A stretch of DNA of 64,000 bases from Brevundimonas sp. (lineage in GTDB: Bacteria > Pseudomonadota > Alphaproteobacteria > Caulobacterales > Caulobacteraceae): NCBI RefSeq assembly GCF_016742135.1, contig NZ_JACVCG010000003.1:1-64000 (forward strand). The letters are read 5' to 3'. Both the position numbers and the translations under genes were made by a program. Below the pieces are notes generated by a model. It saw nothing but the letters and a program-made list of their open reading frames with translations, did no database searches and was not told the origin of the DNA. Below, piece after piece: positions 61,939 to 64,000 of the stretch; position 1 is the stretch's first letter, and every line of letters begins with the position of its first letter.

Positions 61939-62391
61939 ATGTCAAAGCCGCAGTTCGTCTTTTCGCGCGACCTGACCCATCCGATAAAATGCCCCCACTG
62001 CGGCGTCCGCTATGAGTTCACCCGCAAGGTCGAGGTCAAGCGCAACTCCGGCGGCCTGACCCGACCGGACGAGGCCATCATCCAGTCGGCCAACGACGAG
62101 CTCGACACCCTCGCCAAGGGGCCGGGAGGCGAGGTGGTCCGCTGCCCCTCCTGCCGGAAGCTTGGCCCGGGCATGCTGACCACCCACCTGCTGATCGGCC
62201 TGTTCATCGTCATCTGGATCGTCGCCTGCCTGGGTGCGGCGGCGTTGATCCTGTGGCTGGCGGCGGCCTCGGGCGCCCTGCTCTGGATGCTGGGCCTGCT
62301 GGCGCTGGCGGGGGCAGGCATCGGCGCCGTGGCCTTCATCATGTGGCTGTTCGGCGGCTTCATCACCAGGGGCCACCTGCCGCGGGGCTGA
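61939..62391 (+). CDS. zinc-ribbon protein with C-terminal membrane helices
   Basis: A protein of 150 residues. An N-terminal zinc-ribbon-like pair, CPHCG (18-22) and CPSC (about 69-72), sits in a soluble domain, followed by two membrane helices (about 82-105 and 112-138). I do not know the family. The soluble part would face the cytoplasm. It is followed by two genes of unknown membrane-protein families and may be part of the same unit. Confidence 0.7.
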   Translation: MSKPQFVFSRDLTHPIKCPHCGVRYEFTRKVEVKRNSGGLTRPDEAIIQSANDELDTLAKGPGGEVVRCPSCRKLGPGMLTTHLLIGLFIVIWIVACLGAAALILWLAAASGALLWMLGLLALAGAGIGAVAFIMWLFGGFITRGHLPRG

Positions 62392-62426
62392 GCGGAGCCG
62401 TCTGACCCGGGGTGCGTTTAGGTCCC

Positions 62427-63257
62427 ATGACGCGCGTGCTCCTGATCGACCCTGCACGGGAAGCGGCTTACGCCCGGGACCTCGCGCGGGCCTTTGGCGG
62501 AGCCCTGCTGTTCGCCGTGCCCCTGCTCATGACCATGGAGATGTGGCGCTTCGGCCTCTATCTCGACCGGGAGCGGCTGGCCGTCTTCGTGCTGGCCGGC
62601 CTGCCGCTGCTGTACGGCCTTGCCCACTATGCCGGTTTCAGCCGGGACCGGGGCTGGCTGCCCGACCTGCTGGACACCCTGGTGGCCCTCGCGGTCGGCT
62701 TTCTGACGGCGTGCTGTCTGCTGGCCCTGCTGAATGTGCTGCACACGGGCGCCACCCTCGGCCAGCCGTTGGGCCAGGTCGCGCTGCAGGCCATGCCCGG
62801 GGCCATCGGCGCCCTTCTGGCCCGGCGTCAGCTGAGCGGCGCGGAGGACTCCGGCGAACAGCGCGAGGAGCAGGCCTCCTATCCGGGCGAGCTGTTCCTG
62901 ATGGTGGCCGGAGCCCTGTTCCTCGCCCTCAATGTGGCCCCGACCGAGGAGGTGCTGCTGATTGCTGTTCGGGCCACACCTTGGCACACGGCGTCCCTGT
63001 TGCTGCTCTCCCTCGCCCTCATGCACGCCCTGGTCTTTCACGTCGGGTTCGCCGGTCAGGAAGAGGCCGACCAGCCGGTCACCGCCTTCTTCCACTTCAC
63101 CCTCGCGGGCTATGGCCTCGTGCTGCTGGTCAGCCTGTTCATGCTGTGGGTGTTCGGCCGCACCGAGGGTCAGGCCCTGTCGGAGATCGCGTCCATGGCG
63201 GTCGTGCTGGGCTTTCCCGCATCGCTGGGGGCCGCCGCCGCGCGGTTGTTGGTCTGA
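62427..63257 (+). CDS. TIGR02587-family (DUF2391) membrane protein
   Basis: An integral membrane protein of 276 residues with about seven hydrophobic segments. It shows the pattern of the DUF2391/TIGR02587 family (FGGALLFAVPLLMTMEMW, NVAPTEEVLLIAVRATPWH, MHALVFHVGFAGQEE). Function unknown. Conserved charged residues in NVAPTEEVLL and DPAREAAYARDLARAFGG are worth noting. The ATG 62427 is preferred over an in-frame GTG at 62412. Its TGA overlaps the next ATG by one base (TGATG). Confidence 0.75.
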   Translation: MTRVLLIDPAREAAYARDLARAFGGALLFAVPLLMTMEMWRFGLYLDRERLAVFVLAGLPLLYGLAHYAGFSRDRGWLPDLLDTLVALAVGFLTACCLLALLNVLHTGATLGQPLGQVALQAMPGAIGALLARRQLSGAEDSGEQREEQASYPGELFLMVAGALFLALNVAPTEEVLLIAVRATPWHTASLLLLSLALMHALVFHVGFAGQEEADQPVTAFFHFTLAGYGLVLLVSLFMLWVFGRTEGQALSEIASMAVVLGFPASLGAAAARLLV

Positions 63258-63643
63258 TGGCCACCGCGCGCAAGGGCCCGAAGACCGAAACCGGCCGTCC
63301 GGTGCTGGAGTGGGTCATGGCGGGGCTGGGCCTGGTGCTGACGCTGGCGGCGCTGGCGCTGGTCCTGCGCGATGCCTCAAGCCGCCCTTCGCCGCCGTCG
63401 CTGGAGGTGCGCCTGGTCGAGGCCCGGCCCATGGGCGATCAGTGGGTGGCCGAGGTCGAGGTCACCAATCGCGGCGATGCCACCGCCGCCTCGGTCGAGG
63501 TCGAGGGCGGTCAGGCCCCCGACGTGGCCTCGGCCACGCTCGACTACGCCCCCGGCCACGGTCGAGAGCGGCTCAGCCTGGTGTTCGAGGCCCGCCCCGG
63601 CCCCGACACGCCATTTCGCATCCGGGGCTGGTCCGAGCCCTGA
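63257..63643 (+). CDS. TIGR02588-family single-pass protein
   Basis: A 128-residue protein with one N-terminal membrane helix (about 20-40, VLEWVMAGLGLVLTLAALALVL) and a periplasmic beta-rich domain (LEVRLVEARPMGDQWVAEVEVTNRGDATAASVEVEGG) resembling an immunoglobulin-like fold. TIGR02587 and TIGR02588 proteins are found as neighbours in other bacteria, so this is probably the matching partner. The 1-base overlap with the upstream gene indicates coupling. Function is unknown. Confidence 0.7.
   Translation: MATARKGPKTETGRPVLEWVMAGLGLVLTLAALALVLRDASSRPSPPSLEVRLVEARPMGDQWVAEVEVTNRGDATAASVEVEGGQAPDVASATLDYAPGHGRERLSLVFEARPGPDTPFRIRGWSEP

Positions 63644-64000
<357 letters not shown>

Overview
This window is high-GC bacterial chromosome with very dense gene packing. 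It has no tRNA, rRNA, insertion sequence, prophage or CRISPR array that I can see. Gene content points to an alphaproteobacterium of the Caulobacterales, probably Brevundimonas or a close relative: TonB-dependent receptors, a SapC-family protein, an OmpA-like porin, homogentisate dioxygenase, several acyl-CoA dehydrogenases, and the order comF-grxC-nitrilase-DUF1178-ubiG-lysC-ptsP-prfA. The genus is an inference; no rRNA is present to settle it.

Layout. 1-2.6 kb: the start of an OmpA-like porin, then an SDR oxidoreductase and a thiolase. 2.6-6.6 kb: a translationally coupled trehalose operon, otsB-GH15-otsA. 6.8-12 kb: kdsD, two GT4 glycosyltransferases, a Wza-like export lipoprotein and a small unknown gene, probably a surface-polysaccharide locus. 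11.9-15.7 kb: a merR-led acyl-CoA dehydrogenase operon. 15.9-19.1 kb: a baeRF-type release-factor-like protein, a DoxX membrane protein and SelO. 19.2-25.1 kb: an Mrp cation/proton antiporter operon with fused A and B subunits. 25.1-28.1 kb: a TonB receptor behind a long, hairpin-rich leader. 28.2-32.3 kb: a Cys-rich lipoprotein, hmgA and a pair of acyl-CoA dehydrogenases. 32.4-36.9 kb: SapC, a ZnuD-like zinc receptor, Zur and a coupled alpha/beta hydrolase. 37-40.6 kb: mmsA, an anchored unknown protein and a PLP enzyme. 40.8-46.8 kb: secA, a parvulin-like lipoprotein, argJ, mutT and an orphan Flp pilin of 58 residues. 46.8-62 kb: a housekeeping block (methyltransferase, comF, grxC, nitrilase, DUF1178, AraC regulator, ubiG, lysC, ptsP, rodZ, ispG, GST, TSUP transporter, prfA). 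61.2-64 kb: four poorly known genes, then a TPP riboswitch and the start of thiC.

How parts fit together. Acyl-CoA catabolism recurs across the first half: thiolase, SDR, four acyl-CoA dehydrogenases and mmsA. A perfect palindrome TGACG-N3-CGTCA lies upstream of the merR-led operon, the dehydrogenase pair and the TonB receptor at 25.5 kb, and a one-mismatch copy lies before the thiolase. This suggests one shared lipid or acyl regulon that includes an outer-membrane importer. The zinc locus is also coherent: a receptor with a His/Asp-rich extracellular loop, a Zur regulator with a His-rich start, and a perfect TGTTAT-N3-ATAACA palindrome between them.

Other oddities are palindromic repeats that read through as protein in ubiG and rodZ, five convergent gene pairs overlapping by exactly 4 bp, and a GH15 hydrolase coupled between the two trehalose-synthesis genes. 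All homology calls were made by reading motifs; no database search was run.
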